Made by a program: the position numbers and the translations under genes. From the NCBI RefSeq assembly GCF_025336485.1, contig NZ_JAODAB010000015.1, forward strand, positions 83,873 through 147,872: a DNA stretch of 64,000 bases, in the 5' to 3' direction. The notes under the pieces are model-generated. The model had not been told where the DNA came from and made no database searches. It saw only the letters and a list, made by a program, of their open reading frames with translations. Source of the DNA: Pseudomonas citri (GTDB lineage: Bacteria > Pseudomonadota > Gammaproteobacteria > Pseudomonadales > Pseudomonadaceae). Of the stretch, positions 29,347 to 39,140 are shown one piece after another. Position 1 is the first letter of the stretch. Each line of letters opens with the position of its first letter.

Positions 29347-31377
29347 GTGAAGAGTTTGCTCTGGCCCGCTGTCGCGCTGATGAATCGCCTGAGCTTCGGT
29401 ATGAAGTTCAGCCTGATCAGCGTGTTGTTCCTGTTGCCGATGCTGGTGACCAACTTCTTTCTGGTGCGCGATTCCTATCGGGAATTCCAAGGAACGCAAG
29501 TGGAGCTGCAAAGCCTCGACCTGCTGAGCAGCAGCCTGACCCTGCGCCGGGATCTGGAAACCCTCAACAACCTGGTGCAGATCAACGCCAGCCTGGGCCA
29601 GTCCGGCAAGGCCGGTGATGTCGAGGCGAAGATCGGGGCGCTTGAGCAACGTGTCCTCGTGCGCCTGCAAGGCATGCGTGCCGTGGCCGTCGAGCCTGAA
29701 CAGGCTGGGGCCTTCGATGCCAAGCGCGATGAACTGATGGCGGCCTTCAAGGCGCAGCAGGGTGAGGGTTCCCTGCAAAGCAAAAGCGCCCTGATTGGCA
29801 AGTTGCTCAACACTGCGCAAATGTTCAGCCAGCTCATCGCCAGCCAGGCGGGGCTTGGCCGCGACAACCAGAGCGATATCCGCCAGCTCAGCGAGCTGAG
29901 CATCGGCGTGACGCCCCGGGTCACCCAGACCCTGGGCGAAGGTCGCGCGCTGGGAGCTGCGTCGCTGGGGTTGGGGTTTCTCAATTCGGCGTCGAGCACC
30001 CGGTTTGACGAGTTGCTGGCGCAGATCGAAAAACTCCAGGGTGAATATGACCTGAAATTGCAAGACGCCCTCGGCTCCAGCAAGGCCGCCGGCCAGGCGT
30101 TGGCGGGGCAAGCCAATGACAGCAAGGGCACGCTCAAGAAGGCCGCGGAACTGATCGAGGAACAGGTGGTGATGGCCGATACCCTCGATGCGCCATGGTC
30201 GGGATTCTATGAGCAGCTCAGTGGCCTGATGGAGCAGACCTACCGCCTCGACGACGCGATTCTGGGTTTTCTCGGCGCCGAGTTACAGCAGCGCCTGGAG
30301 CAGAATCGCAGCCACATGGTGCTGCAGGCCGTGGCGCTGGCCGGGGTGTTCCTGTTGATTTTTTACCTGTACGCCGGTTTCTACGCGTCGACCCGCACCA
30401 CGCTCCGGTATTTGGGCCGGATGATGGACAAGGTGGCGGCCGGCGACATGACCGTCAATTTCGTGGCCCGCAGCAAAGATGAACTGGGTGAATTGGGTGA
30501 CGTGTTCAACGGCACGGTGGCGAAGATCCATGACCTGATCGAACAGGTCGGCCGCACCGTCGCCGAGGTCGAGCGCCAGGCCGGGCAGGTGGAAACGGTT
30601 TCGGCCCGGAGCAACCAGGCCGTGGCCGGGCAGCGCAGCCAGATCGAGCAGGTGGCCACGGCGATGAATCAGATGTCGGCGACGGCCCAGGAAGTAGCCC
30701 GCAGCGCCGCCGCGGCGGTAAGCAGTGCCCATAGCGTGAACGACGAGACGCTCAGTGGCCGAGGGCTGGTGGAGTCGCAACAGGACAGCATCGTCCGTTT
30801 GGCCGGTGAGATCGATCAGTCAGTGAAGGTGATCAATCAACTGGCGAATGACAGCCAGGCCATCAGCCGCGTGTTGGAAGTGATCAAGAGCATCGCCGAG
30901 CAGACCAACCTGCTGGCCCTCAACGCCGCCATCGAAGCGGCCCGGGCCGGTGAGCAGGGGCGCGGTTTCGCGGTGGTGGCCGATGAAGTCCGCACACTGG
31001 CCAAGCGCACCCAGCAGTCGACCGAAGAAATCGAAGCGATGATCAGCCGCCTGCACGGTGGCGTGGGGGCGGCGGTCAAGGCCATGGGCACCAGCCATGA
31101 GATGGCCAGCGGTACGGTCGGCCAGGCGGAGAAGGTCCAGCAGGCGCTGGAGAATATTCTCGGTGCGGTCGGCATGATCGTCGACCAGAACCAGCAGATC
31201 GCCGCTGCGGTGGAACAGCAGACGGCCGTGGCCCACGATATCGACCAGAACATCGTCGAGATCAATCGCGCCGGCGAGCGCACGGCGCAAGGTGCGCACC
31301 AGACCGAAGACGCCAGCCGCGAGCTGTCCGCCCAGGTGGTGCGGCTCAAGCAGTTGATCAATGCGTTCAGGGTGTAG
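29347..31377 (+). CDS. Methyl-accepting chemotaxis protein
   Basis: 676-residue transmembrane chemoreceptor. TM1 is at about 21-40, a helical periplasmic sensor region runs to ~322, TM2 is at about 325-347, then HAMP and a long cytoplasmic coiled coil. The CheA/CheW-binding hairpin tip is IAEQTNLLALNAAIEAARAG near residues 516-535. The ligand cannot be read from sequence. GTG at 29347 with GGGAG upstream gives a sensible N terminus; an upstream in-frame GTG at 29284 adds a stretch unlike the family. The location after ampDE matches PA4520 in memory. Confidence 0.92.
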   Translation: MKSLLWPAVALMNRLSFGMKFSLISVLFLLPMLVTNFFLVRDSYREFQGTQVELQSLDLLSSSLTLRRDLETLNNLVQINASLGQSGKAGDVEAKIGALEQRVLVRLQGMRAVAVEPEQAGAFDAKRDELMAAFKAQQGEGSLQSKSALIGKLLNTAQMFSQLIASQAGLGRDNQSDIRQLSELSIGVTPRVTQTLGEGRALGAASLGLGFLNSASSTRFDELLAQIEKLQGEYDLKLQDALGSSKAAGQALAGQANDSKGTLKKAAELIEEQVVMADTLDAPWSGFYEQLSGLMEQTYRLDDAILGFLGAELQQRLEQNRSHMVLQAVALAGVFLLIFYLYAGFYASTRTTLRYLGRMMDKVAAGDMTVNFVARSKDELGELGDVFNGTVAKIHDLIEQVGRTVAEVERQAGQVETVSARSNQAVAGQRSQIEQVATAMNQMSATAQEVARSAAAAVSSAHSVNDETLSGRGLVESQQDSIVRLAGEIDQSVKVINQLANDSQAISRVLEVIKSIAEQTNLLALNAAIEAARAGEQGRGFAVVADEVRTLAKRTQQSTEEIEAMISRLHGGVGAAVKAMGTSHEMASGTVGQAEKVQQALENILGAVGMIVDQNQQIAAAVEQQTAVAHDIDQNIVEINRAGERTAQGAHQTEDASRELSAQVVRLKQLINAFRV

Positions 31378-31379
31378 TG

Positions 31380-31427
31380 AGTGGCCTGTGTGGCTAATTC
31401 GAGTACAGGCCACTAGTGGCCTGTGTG
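31380..31427. terminator. Shared hairpin between chemoreceptor and tatD
   Basis: AGTGGCCTGT (31380-31389) pairs perfectly with ACAGGCCACT (31405-31414), followed immediately by a third AGTGGCCTGT copy at 31415-31424. It lies between the convergent chemoreceptor and tatD stops and probably acts as a bidirectional terminator, although no T-run is present. Confidence 0.55.
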
Positions 31428-31437
31428 GGCTTCAGGC

Positions 31438-32214
31438 TTACCAGTTGAACAATTGGCGGGCGTTGGCGCTGCTAGCCTCGGCCAGTCGCTCAGGGCTGAT
31501 CGCCATGATCCCGGCCAGCGCCTCGCAAATCGCCGGCAGATGCGCCGGGCTGTTGCGCTGGCCGGGGAACATCGCCGGGGCCATGTCGGGTGAGTCGGTT
31601 TCCAGCACCACGGCGTCGAGCGGCAGTTTTGCCAGGACCCGGTGCATGCGCAGGGCCTGGGGCCAGGTCGCGGCGCCGCCCAGGCCGAGCTTGAAGCCGA
31701 GCTTGAGGTATTCCCGGGCCTCTTCGAAACTGCCGGCGAAGGCGTGGATGATTCCCGCGCGCTTGAGCTCGATGCGTTTGAGCGTCGCGATCACCGCGGC
31801 ATGACTGCGGCGCACATGGATCAGCGCCGGCAGGTCGAACTCCGCCGCCAGTTGCAGTTGCGCCTCGAACAACGTCTGCTGGCGCTCGCGATCCAGGGTC
31901 GGGATGTAGTAATCCAGGCCGATTTCCCCCACCGCGCACAGCTGCCGATGCCCGGCGAGGCGGCCCAGCCATTCGCGCAGTTGCACCAGGTCGTGGGGGC
32001 GATGCTGGTCGAGGTACACCGGGTGCAAGCCCAGGGCCGCGTGCAGGTCGGGGTCGCTTTGCACCAGGTCCCAGACCCGTTGCCAGTTGTCCCGATACAC
32101 CCCCAGCACCACCATCTGTCGCACCCCCAGGGCGCGACTCGCCGCCAGCAGCGCCGGGCGATCCGCGTCGAAGTCCGGGAAGTCCAGGTGGGTGTGGGTG
32201 TCGATCAACTCCAT
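31438..32214 (-). CDS. TatD-family metal-dependent hydrolase
   Basis: 258-residue TIM-barrel hydrolase with the metal motif DTHTHLD at the N terminus, GEIGLDYY, IHVRRSH and ETDSPDMAP, all typical of TatD-type 3'-5' DNA exonucleases and related phosphoesterases. The true substrate is uncertain. It lies 20 bases after fruR and is probably co-transcribed with it, an arrangement seen in other pseudomonads. Confidence 0.9.
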   Translation of the reverse strand: MELIDTHTHLDFPDFDADRPALLAASRALGVRQMVVLGVYRDNWQRVWDLVQSDPDLHAALGLHPVYLDQHRPHDLVQLREWLGRLAGHRQLCAVGEIGLDYYIPTLDRERQQTLFEAQLQLAAEFDLPALIHVRRSHAAVIATLKRIELKRAGIIHAFAGSFEEAREYLKLGFKLGLGGAATWPQALRMHRVLAKLPLDAVVLETDSPDMAPAMFPGQRNSPAHLPAICEALAGIMAISPERLAEASSANARQLFNW

Positions 32215-32234
32215 GTTCGGATCCTGGCCAATGC

Positions 32235-33230
32235 TCAGCCTTGATGAATGCGTTGCTTGAAGGTCCGCGCAATGGCCTGCACGCCGGGCTGATAGTCACC
32301 GTTCTCGATGGCTGCCAGGGCCAGCTCCAAGGCCTTGTCGGCAATCAGTTGATGCTGCTGGGACATGGCGTTGACCGGCAGCGGCAGGAAATCCAGCAGT
32401 TGCGTGTCGCCGAACGTGCCCAGGCGCAGCGGACGCGACTTGAGCGGGAAATCATGCAGCGCATCGAATACGCCTTGCAGCAGCACGTAGGAGGTGGTTA
32501 CCAGCGCGTCGGGCAAATGTCCGAGGCGCGTGAGCATTTCCTCCATCAGTTGCCGGCCGCATTCACGGCTGAACGACTCCCCGTGTTCGATCAGCACCTG
32601 GCCTTCGAAACCGGCCAGGGCTTCGCGAAATCCGGCAGTCCGTTCCTGGCTGATGCTCAGTTCGGGACGGGCATTGATCAGGGCGATTTGCCGGGGTTGG
32701 GTCTGGAGCAGGCTGCGGGTCAACTGCAGACTGGCCTGGTGGTCGTCGCTGATCACCGAGCAGAAATGCGCCGGCTCCATCACCCGGTCGATGGCGATGA
32801 TCGGAATGCCCTTGGCTTGCAGTTGCTGGTAGCTGTCGTCCCCGGCCGGCAGGCAGCTGGCGACGATCAGGCCGTCGCAGCGCCGGGCCCGGAACAGCTG
32901 CAACAATTGCCGTTCACTCTCGGGGGCGTCGTCGGAGCTGGCGATCAGCAACTGATAGCCCCGCGCGCGGGCGCCTTGCTCCAGCAGCTTGGCAATGCGG
33001 GCGTAACTGGGGTTTTCCAGGTCGGGCAGGATGAAACCCAGCGTGCGGGTATGCCGACTGCGCAGCCCGGCGGCCTGCGGGTTTGGCGTAAAACCATGCT
33101 CCTGGACCACCGCTCGCACCCGTTCGACGGTGGCGCTGCTGATGCGTTGCTGTTCGGCCTTGCCGTTGATGACGTAGCTGGCGGTGGTGACTGACACACC
33201 GGCCAACTGGGCAATATCGCTGAGTTTCAA
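32235..33230 (-). CDS. fruR: Fructose regulator FruR/Cra (LacI family)
   Basis: 331-residue repressor. The N-terminal helix-turn-helix (MKLSDIAQLAGVSVTTASYV) is followed by the LacI-type hinge and a periplasmic-binding-protein-like effector domain. The related P. putida Cra responds to fructose-1-phosphate and represses fruBKA. The start is TTG at 33230; no ATG keeps the whole DNA-binding helix, so TTG is well supported. Divergent from fruB, with a matching operator between them. Confidence 0.94.
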   Translation of the reverse strand: MKLSDIAQLAGVSVTTASYVINGKAEQQRISSATVERVRAVVQEHGFTPNPQAAGLRSRHTRTLGFILPDLENPSYARIAKLLEQGARARGYQLLIASSDDAPESERQLLQLFRARRCDGLIVASCLPAGDDSYQQLQAKGIPIIAIDRVMEPAHFCSVISDDHQASLQLTRSLLQTQPRQIALINARPELSISQERTAGFREALAGFEGQVLIEHGESFSRECGRQLMEEMLTRLGHLPDALVTTSYVLLQGVFDALHDFPLKSRPLRLGTFGDTQLLDFLPLPVNAMSQQHQLIADKALELALAAIENGDYQPGVQAIARTFKQRIHQG

Positions 33231-33374
33231 CCCGGTTTCCCTTTGTTTTTTCGAGTTAGCCCGACAAATAGGGCAATCGTACCCGATTCAGAATGACCTT
33301 CACCGTCCAAACGCGAACGACAAGTTGCACTTCAAGGATGGGAGATTATCGAGTAACGTGCCAATCTTTCTAGA

Positions 33375-33386
33375 TTAAACGTTTCA
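33375..33386 (+). promoter_or_regulatory. FruR/Cra operator
   Basis: TTAAACGTTTCA lies in the fruR-fruB gap and is identical to the Cra operator I recall for the P. putida fruB promoter. Possible promoter words for fruB are TTGCAC at 33325 and TATCGA at 33347 with 16-base spacing, which would place the operator just downstream of the start of transcription. The rest of the 285-base gap shows no gene. Confidence 0.8.
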
Positions 33387-33515
33387 GCAAGCGTATTTTC
33401 AAGGCTGTCAGGATTTTTGGCCGCTCTGCCGCGAAACCGCCAAAAGCTGTCCTGCAAGGCTAAGATTCATTCAAAACAATACCTGGCGCCAACCGGCCGC
33501 CAAAAAGGAGAAAGC

Positions 33516-36380
33516 ATGCTCGAGCTCACTCTAGAGCAGATATCCATGGCTCAGACGGCGGTGGATAAAGACGCTGCACTGCAATTGCTCGCTGAAAAAC
33601 TGGTGGCCGATGGCCTGGTTGCCGAAGGCTACCTCGCCGGCTTGCAGGCTCGCGAAGCCCAGGGCTCGACCTTTCTTGGCCAAGGTATCGCCATTCCCCA
33701 CGGCACCCCGCAAACCCGCGATCTGGTCTATTCGACGGGCGTGCGCCTGTTGCAATTTCCCGAGGGCGTGGATTGGGGCGATGGCCAGATCGTCTACCTG
33801 GCCATCGGCATCGCGGCCAAATCCGATGAACACTTGCGCCTGCTGCAACTGCTGACCCGTGCCCTCGGCGAGACGGACCTGGGCCAGGCCCTGCGCCGTG
33901 CCGGTTCCACCGAAGCGCTGTTGAAGCTGCTGCAAGGTGCGCCGCAGGAGTTGGCGCTGGATGCGCAAATGATCGGCCTCGGTGTCCCGGCCGACGATTT
34001 CGAGGAATTGGTCTGGCGCGGTGCTCGTCTGTTGCGCCAGGCCGATTGCGTGAGCAATGGCTTTGCCAGCGTCTTGCAGCAGGTAGACGCATTGCCCCTG
34101 GGTGATGGCTTGTGGTGGCTGCACAGCGAACAGACCGTCAAACGCCCGGGCCTGGCCTTCGTCACCCCGGACAAACCGATTCGTTACCTGGGCCAGCCCC
34201 TCAGTGGCCTGTTTTGCCTGGCCAGCCTCGGCGAGGCCCATCAGGCCTTGCTGGAAAGGCTCTGCGCGCTGTTGATCGAAGGTCGCGGCCACGAACTGGG
34301 CCGCGCCACCAGTAGTCGCAAGGTGCTGGAGGTCCTGGGCGGCGAGCTGCCGGCCGACTGGCCCAGCGCACGTATCGGCCTGGCCAACGCCCATGGCCTG
34401 CATGCGCGTCCGGCGAAGATCCTCGCCCAGTTGGCGAAGAGCTTCGAAGGCGAGATCCGCGTGCGCATCGTCGACGGCCAGGACAGCGCCGTGTCGGTCA
34501 AGAGCCTGAGCAAGTTGCTCAGCCTCGGCGCCCGCCGCGGGCAGATTCTGGAACTCATCGCCGAGCCGAGCATCGCCGCCGATGCGCTGCCGGCCTTGTT
34601 GGCGGCCATTGAAGAGGGCTTGGGCGAAGACGTCGAACCGTTGCCGCCGCCGAGCGCGCCGCAGGCAACGGTTGTGGCCGAAGTCGTCGAGGTGGTGCTG
34701 GCACCTGCCCCCGGCAGCCTGGTCCAGGCCGTTCCCGCCGCACCGGGCATTGCCATCGGCCCGGCCCATGTCCAGGTGCTGCAAGCCATCGACTATCCGC
34801 TGCGCGGCGAGTCGCCGGCCATTGAGCGCGAGCGCCTGCAAAACGCCTTGAACCAGGTGCGTCGCGATATCGCAGGCCTGGTCGAACGCGCCAAGGCCAA
34901 GGCCATCCGCGAAATTTTCATCACCCACCAGGAAATGCTCGACGACCCGGAGCTGACCGACGAAGTCGACACCCGCCTGAAGCTGGGCGAGAGTGCGCAA
35001 GCGGCGTGGATGGGAGTGATCGAAGCCGCCGCGAAAGAACAGGAAGCCTTGCAGGACGCCCTGCTGGCCGAACGCGCTGCCGACCTGCGCGACGTCGGCC
35101 GCCGGGTGCTGGCGCAGCTGTGCGGCGTCCAGACCCCGAGCGAACCCGATCAGCCCTACATCCTGGTGATGGACGAAGTCGGTCCATCCGATGTGGCTCG
35201 CCTGGACCCGACCCGTGTGGCGGGGATTCTTACGGCCCGTGGCGGCGCCACCGCCCATAGCGCCATCGTTGCCCGGGCCCTGGGCATTCCGGCGCTGGTG
35301 GGTGCCGGCGCCGCGGTGTTGCTGCTGGCGCCGGGCACGTCGCTGTTGCTCGATGGCCAGCGCGGTCGCCTGCACGTGGACCCTGACGCCGCCACTTTGC
35401 AGCGAGCCAAGGAAGAGCGCGACACCCGCGAACAGCGCCTCAAGGTTGCCGCCGAGCAGCGTCACGAACCGGCGTGCACCCGTGACGGTCATGCCGTGGA
35501 AGTGTTTGCCAACATTGGCGAGAGCGCCGGCGTCACGGGCGCGGTGGAGCAGGGCGCCGAAGGTATTGGCCTGCTGCGCACCGAACTGATTTTCATGGCC
35601 CACCCCCAGGCGCCGGACGAGGCGACCCAGGAAGCCGAATACCGCAAGGTCCTCGATGGCCTGGCCGGGCGGCCGCTGGTGGTGCGTACGCTGGATGTCG
35701 GTGGGGACAAACCGCTGCCGTACTGGCCGATCGCGAAAGAAGAAAACCCGTTCCTTGGCGTGCGCGGCATTCGCCTGACCTTGCAGCGTCCGCAGGTCAT
35801 GGAAGCGCAACTGCGGGCCTTGTTGCGTTCGGCGGACAATCGCCCGTTGCGGATCATGTTCCCGATGGTCGGCAGCGTCGAGGAATGGCGCCAGGCTCGG
35901 GACATGACCGAGCGCCTGCGCCGGGAAATCCCGGTGGCGGACCTGCAACTGGGGATCATGATCGAAGTGCCGTCTGCCGCATTGCTGGCGCCGGTGCTCG
36001 CCAAGGAAGTCGATTTCTTCAGTGTCGGCACCAACGACCTGACCCAATACACCCTGGCGATCGACCGGGGTCACCCGACCCTGTCGGCCCAGGCCGATGG
36101 CTTGCACCCGGCGGTGCTGCAACTGATCGACATCACCGTGCGCGCCGCCCATGCCCATGGCAAATGGGTCGGCGTATGTGGCGAGCTGGCGGCCGATCCG
36201 CTGGCGGTACCGGTGCTGGTGGGCCTGGGCGTAGACGAACTGAGCGTCTCGGCCCGCAGCATTGCCGAGGTCAAGGCGCGCGTCCGCGAATTGAGCCTGG
36301 CGCAAGTACGAACTTTGGCCCAAGAGGCTTTGGCCGTTGGCAGCGCCGACGACGTGCGCGCATTAGTGGAGGCCTTGTAA
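33516..36380 (+). CDS. fruB: Fructose PTS multiphosphoryl protein EIIA-HPr-EI
   Basis: 954-residue fusion carrying the whole soluble phosphorelay for fructose. EIIA-Fru (about 1-145) has phospho-acceptor His62 in AIPHGTPQ. HPr (about 285-370) has His296 in AHGLHARPAK. Enzyme I (about 405-954) has His581 in GGATAHSAIVA and the C-terminal PEP-binding barrel. Phosphate passes from PEP through EI and HPr to EIIA and then to FruA. GGAG precedes the ATG at 33516. The TAA stop shares its last base with the fruK ATG. Confidence 0.97.
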   Translation: MLELTLEQISMAQTAVDKDAALQLLAEKLVADGLVAEGYLAGLQAREAQGSTFLGQGIAIPHGTPQTRDLVYSTGVRLLQFPEGVDWGDGQIVYLAIGIAAKSDEHLRLLQLLTRALGETDLGQALRRAGSTEALLKLLQGAPQELALDAQMIGLGVPADDFEELVWRGARLLRQADCVSNGFASVLQQVDALPLGDGLWWLHSEQTVKRPGLAFVTPDKPIRYLGQPLSGLFCLASLGEAHQALLERLCALLIEGRGHELGRATSSRKVLEVLGGELPADWPSARIGLANAHGLHARPAKILAQLAKSFEGEIRVRIVDGQDSAVSVKSLSKLLSLGARRGQILELIAEPSIAADALPALLAAIEEGLGEDVEPLPPPSAPQATVVAEVVEVVLAPAPGSLVQAVPAAPGIAIGPAHVQVLQAIDYPLRGESPAIERERLQNALNQVRRDIAGLVERAKAKAIREIFITHQEMLDDPELTDEVDTRLKLGESAQAAWMGVIEAAAKEQEALQDALLAERAADLRDVGRRVLAQLCGVQTPSEPDQPYILVMDEVGPSDVARLDPTRVAGILTARGGATAHSAIVARALGIPALVGAGAAVLLLAPGTSLLLDGQRGRLHVDPDAATLQRAKEERDTREQRLKVAAEQRHEPACTRDGHAVEVFANIGESAGVTGAVEQGAEGIGLLRTELIFMAHPQAPDEATQEAEYRKVLDGLAGRPLVVRTLDVGGDKPLPYWPIAKEENPFLGVRGIRLTLQRPQVMEAQLRALLRSADNRPLRIMFPMVGSVEEWRQARDMTERLRREIPVADLQLGIMIEVPSAALLAPVLAKEVDFFSVGTNDLTQYTLAIDRGHPTLSAQADGLHPAVLQLIDITVRAAHAHGKWVGVCGELAADPLAVPVLVGLGVDELSVSARSIAEVKARVRELSLAQVRTLAQEALAVGSADDVRALVEAL

Positions 36381-37321
36381 TGGCTAGGATTCTTACCCTG
36401 ACCCTCAACCCGGCGCTCGACCTCACGGTAGAGTTGGCGCGCCTGGAGCCGGGCCAGGTCAACCGCAGCGACGCCATGCACGCTCACGCCGCGGGCAAGG
36501 GGGTGAACGTGGCCCAGGTGCTGGCCGATCTCGGCCATACGTTGACGGTCAGTGGCTTTCTGGGCGAGGACAACGCCCAGGTGTTCGAAACCCTGTTCGC
36601 CCAGCGAGGTTTTGTCGACGCCTTTATCCGCGTCCCCGGCGAAACCCGCAGCAACATCAAGCTGGCCGAGCAGGATGGCCGCATCACCGACCTCAATGGG
36701 CCGGGCCCGGTGGTTGATGCCGCCGCCCAGCAGGCCTTGCTGGAGCGCCTGGACAGCATCGCCCCCGGCCACGACGCGGTCGTGGTGGCGGGCAGCCTGC
36801 CCCGGGGCGTCAGTCCGCAATGGTTGCGGGCGTTGATCATGCGGTTGAAAAAACTCGGCTTGAATGTCGCCCTCGACACCAGCGGCGAAGCCTTGCGCGT
36901 CGCCCTGGCTGCGGGGCCGTGGCTGATCAAGCCGAACACCGAGGAGCTGGCTGACGCCCTGGGTTGCGAGGTGCTGGGTGAATCGGCCCAGGCGCAAGCG
37001 GCGCAGCGCCTGCACGCCCAGGGCATCGAGCACGTGGTGATTTCCCACGGCGCCGATGGCGTGAACTGGTTCAGTGTCGGCGCGGCGTTGCATGCTTCGC
37101 CGCCCAAGGTCAGTGTCGCCAGTACCGTGGGCGCCGGGGATTCGTTGCTGGCGGGCATGCTGCATGGCCTGCTCAGCGCCGACACCCCGCAACAGACCCT
37201 GCGCACCGCCACGGCCATCGCCGCCATGGCGGTCACGCAGATCGGCTTCGGCATCCACGACACCGCGTTGCTGGCGTCGCTTGAACAGGGCGTGCGCATG
37301 CGCCCCCTGACAGAACAATAA
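36380..37321 (+). CDS. fruK: 1-phosphofructokinase
   Basis: 313-residue PfkB-family kinase that phosphorylates the fructose-1-phosphate produced by FruAB to fructose-1,6-bisphosphate. The N terminus MARILTLTLNPALDLTV, substrate loop HAAGKGVNVA and catalytic GAGDSLLAG near residue 250 are clear. The start overlaps the fruB stop (TAATG). A much longer in-frame reading upstream lies within fruB and is rejected. Confidence 0.96.
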   Translation: MARILTLTLNPALDLTVELARLEPGQVNRSDAMHAHAAGKGVNVAQVLADLGHTLTVSGFLGEDNAQVFETLFAQRGFVDAFIRVPGETRSNIKLAEQDGRITDLNGPGPVVDAAAQQALLERLDSIAPGHDAVVVAGSLPRGVSPQWLRALIMRLKKLGLNVALDTSGEALRVALAAGPWLIKPNTEELADALGCEVLGESAQAQAAQRLHAQGIEHVVISHGADGVNWFSVGAALHASPPKVSVASTVGAGDSLLAGMLHGLLSADTPQQTLRTATAIAAMAVTQIGFGIHDTALLASLEQGVRMRPLTEQ

Positions 37322-37334
37322 GAGGGTTCGCAAA

Positions 37335-39080
37335 ATGAAATTAGCCATTGTGACGGCCTGCCCGAATGGCATGGTCACCAGTGTGTTGTGCGCCCGCCTG
37401 CTGGACGCGGCGGCCCAGCGCCAGGGGTGGAGCACCAGTGTCGAAGTCCATGACGCGGCCCATCCCGAGCGGCAATTGTCAGCGGCCGTCCTGGAGGCGG
37501 CTGAGTGGGTCTTGCTGGTCGCCAGCGGTCCGGTGGATTTGTCGCGTTTCGTCGGCAAGCGCGTGTTCCGCAGCAACCCGGCCCAGGCCCTGCAAGATGT
37601 CGATGCGCTGCTGCGCCGTGGCGCTGAAGAAGCCCAGGTGTTGCAGGCTGCTGATGTCGTCGCGGACGAACCTGCGGCGCAGCCGGGCGAGCGTGCCCCG
37701 CGCCTGGTGGCTATTACCGCGTGCCCGACCGGCGTCGCCCACACCTTCATGGCCGCCGAAGCCTTGCAGCAGGCGGCGACGAAACTGGGCTACGACCTGC
37801 GAGTGGAAACCCAGGGCTCGGTGGGTGCACGTAACCCGTTGAGCGCCGAGGTCATCGCCGACGCCGACGTGGTGCTGCTGGCGACCGACATCGAAGTCGC
37901 CACCGAGCGTTTCGCTGGCAAGAAAATCTACCGTTGCGGCACCGGCATCGCCCTGAAACAGGCCGAAGCCACCTTGAAGAAAGCCTTGGCCGAAGGGCGT
38001 GAGGAAAGCGTGGCGAGCGGGGCGGCAAGCCCGGCCAAAGCGGAGAAGAGCGGGGCGTATAAACATCTGCTGACGGGTGTGTCGTTCATGTTGCCGATGG
38101 TGGTGGCCGGTGGTTTGTTGATCGCTTTGTCGTTCGTGTTCGGCATTACCGCGTTCAAGGAGCCCGGTACGCTGGCGGCGGCGCTGATGCAGATCGGTGG
38201 CGACACGGCGTTCAAGCTGATGGTGCCGTTGCTGGCCGGTTACATCGCTTATTCCATCGCCGACCGTCCGGGCCTGGCACCGGGCATGATCGGCGGGATG
38301 CTGGCGAGCACCCTCGGCGCGGGTTTCATCGGCGGGATCATTGCCGGTTTCCTCGCCGGTTATGCGGCCAAGGCGATCAACCGCTATGCGCGCCTGCCCC
38401 AAAGCCTGGAAGCGCTCAAGCCGATCCTCATCATTCCGCTGCTGGCGAGCCTGTTCACCGGCCTGGTGATGATCTACGTGGTGGGCAAGCCGGTGGCGGG
38501 CATGCTCGAAGGCTTGACCCATTTCCTCGACAGCATGGGCACCACCAATGCGATTCTGTTGGGTGTGCTGTTGGGGGGGATGATGTGCGTGGACCTCGGC
38601 GGGCCGATCAACAAGGCGGCCTATGCGTTCTCGGTGGGGCTGCTGGCGTCCCAGAGTTACGCGCCGATGGCCGCGACCATGGCCGCCGGCATGGTTCCGC
38701 CGATTGGCCTGGGCATCGCCACCTTCATTGCCCGGCGCAAATTCGCCCAGACCGAACGCGAGGCCGGCAAGGCGGCGCTGGTGCTGGGGTTGTGCTTCAT
38801 CTCCGAAGGCGCGATTCCGTTCGCCGCCAAGGACCCGCTGCGGGTGATCCCGGCCAGCATCGCCGGCGGCGCGCTCACTGGTGCGTTGTCGATGTACTTC
38901 GGCTGTAAACTCATGGCGCCCCACGGCGGGCTGTTCGTGATGCTGATCCCCAACGCCATCAACCATGCGCTGTTGTACCTGCTGGCGATCATTGCAGGCA
39001 GCCTGCTGACGGCGGTGGCGTATGCGCTGTTCAAACGCTCGGAAGCGGTCGAGATGGCGTTGGAGCCGGCCAAGGCTTGA
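37335..39080 (+). CDS. fruA: Fructose PTS permease EIIB'BC
   Basis: 581-residue membrane permease. A degenerate EIIB' domain (about 1-100) is followed by EIIB with phospho-acceptor Cys130 in ITACPTGVAHT, and from about 235 an EIIC domain of eight or more membrane segments that transports and phosphorylates fructose at C1. GDTAFKLMVPLLAGYIA and GPINKAAYAFS are typical EIIC-Fru segments. Third gene of fruBKA, 13 bases after fruK. Confidence 0.96.
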   Translation: MKLAIVTACPNGMVTSVLCARLLDAAAQRQGWSTSVEVHDAAHPERQLSAAVLEAAEWVLLVASGPVDLSRFVGKRVFRSNPAQALQDVDALLRRGAEEAQVLQAADVVADEPAAQPGERAPRLVAITACPTGVAHTFMAAEALQQAATKLGYDLRVETQGSVGARNPLSAEVIADADVVLLATDIEVATERFAGKKIYRCGTGIALKQAEATLKKALAEGREESVASGAASPAKAEKSGAYKHLLTGVSFMLPMVVAGGLLIALSFVFGITAFKEPGTLAAALMQIGGDTAFKLMVPLLAGYIAYSIADRPGLAPGMIGGMLASTLGAGFIGGIIAGFLAGYAAKAINRYARLPQSLEALKPILIIPLLASLFTGLVMIYVVGKPVAGMLEGLTHFLDSMGTTNAILLGVLLGGMMCVDLGGPINKAAYAFSVGLLASQSYAPMAATMAAGMVPPIGLGIATFIARRKFAQTEREAGKAALVLGLCFISEGAIPFAAKDPLRVIPASIAGGALTGALSMYFGCKLMAPHGGLFVMLIPNAINHALLYLLAIIAGSLLTAVAYALFKRSEAVEMALEPAKA

Positions 39081-39108
39081 TCACTTTGCTCTGAAAACCG
39101 ATAGCCCT

Positions 39109-39137
39109 GTGGGAGCGAGCAGGTTTCGCTCCCACAA
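39109..39137. terminator. REP-type hairpin after fruA
   Basis: Perfect 11-bp stem TGTGGGAGCGA (39109-39119) / TCGCTCCCACA (39127-39137). It is built from the REP word GTGGGAGC and lies between convergent genes, so it can serve both. Confidence 0.7.
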
Positions 39138-39140
39138 GGA

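Noticed and set aside
35885..36379. N-terminal extension of FruK inside fruB
   Set aside because: FruK family proteins begin at MARILTL, and the extension lies wholly within the enzyme I coding frame.
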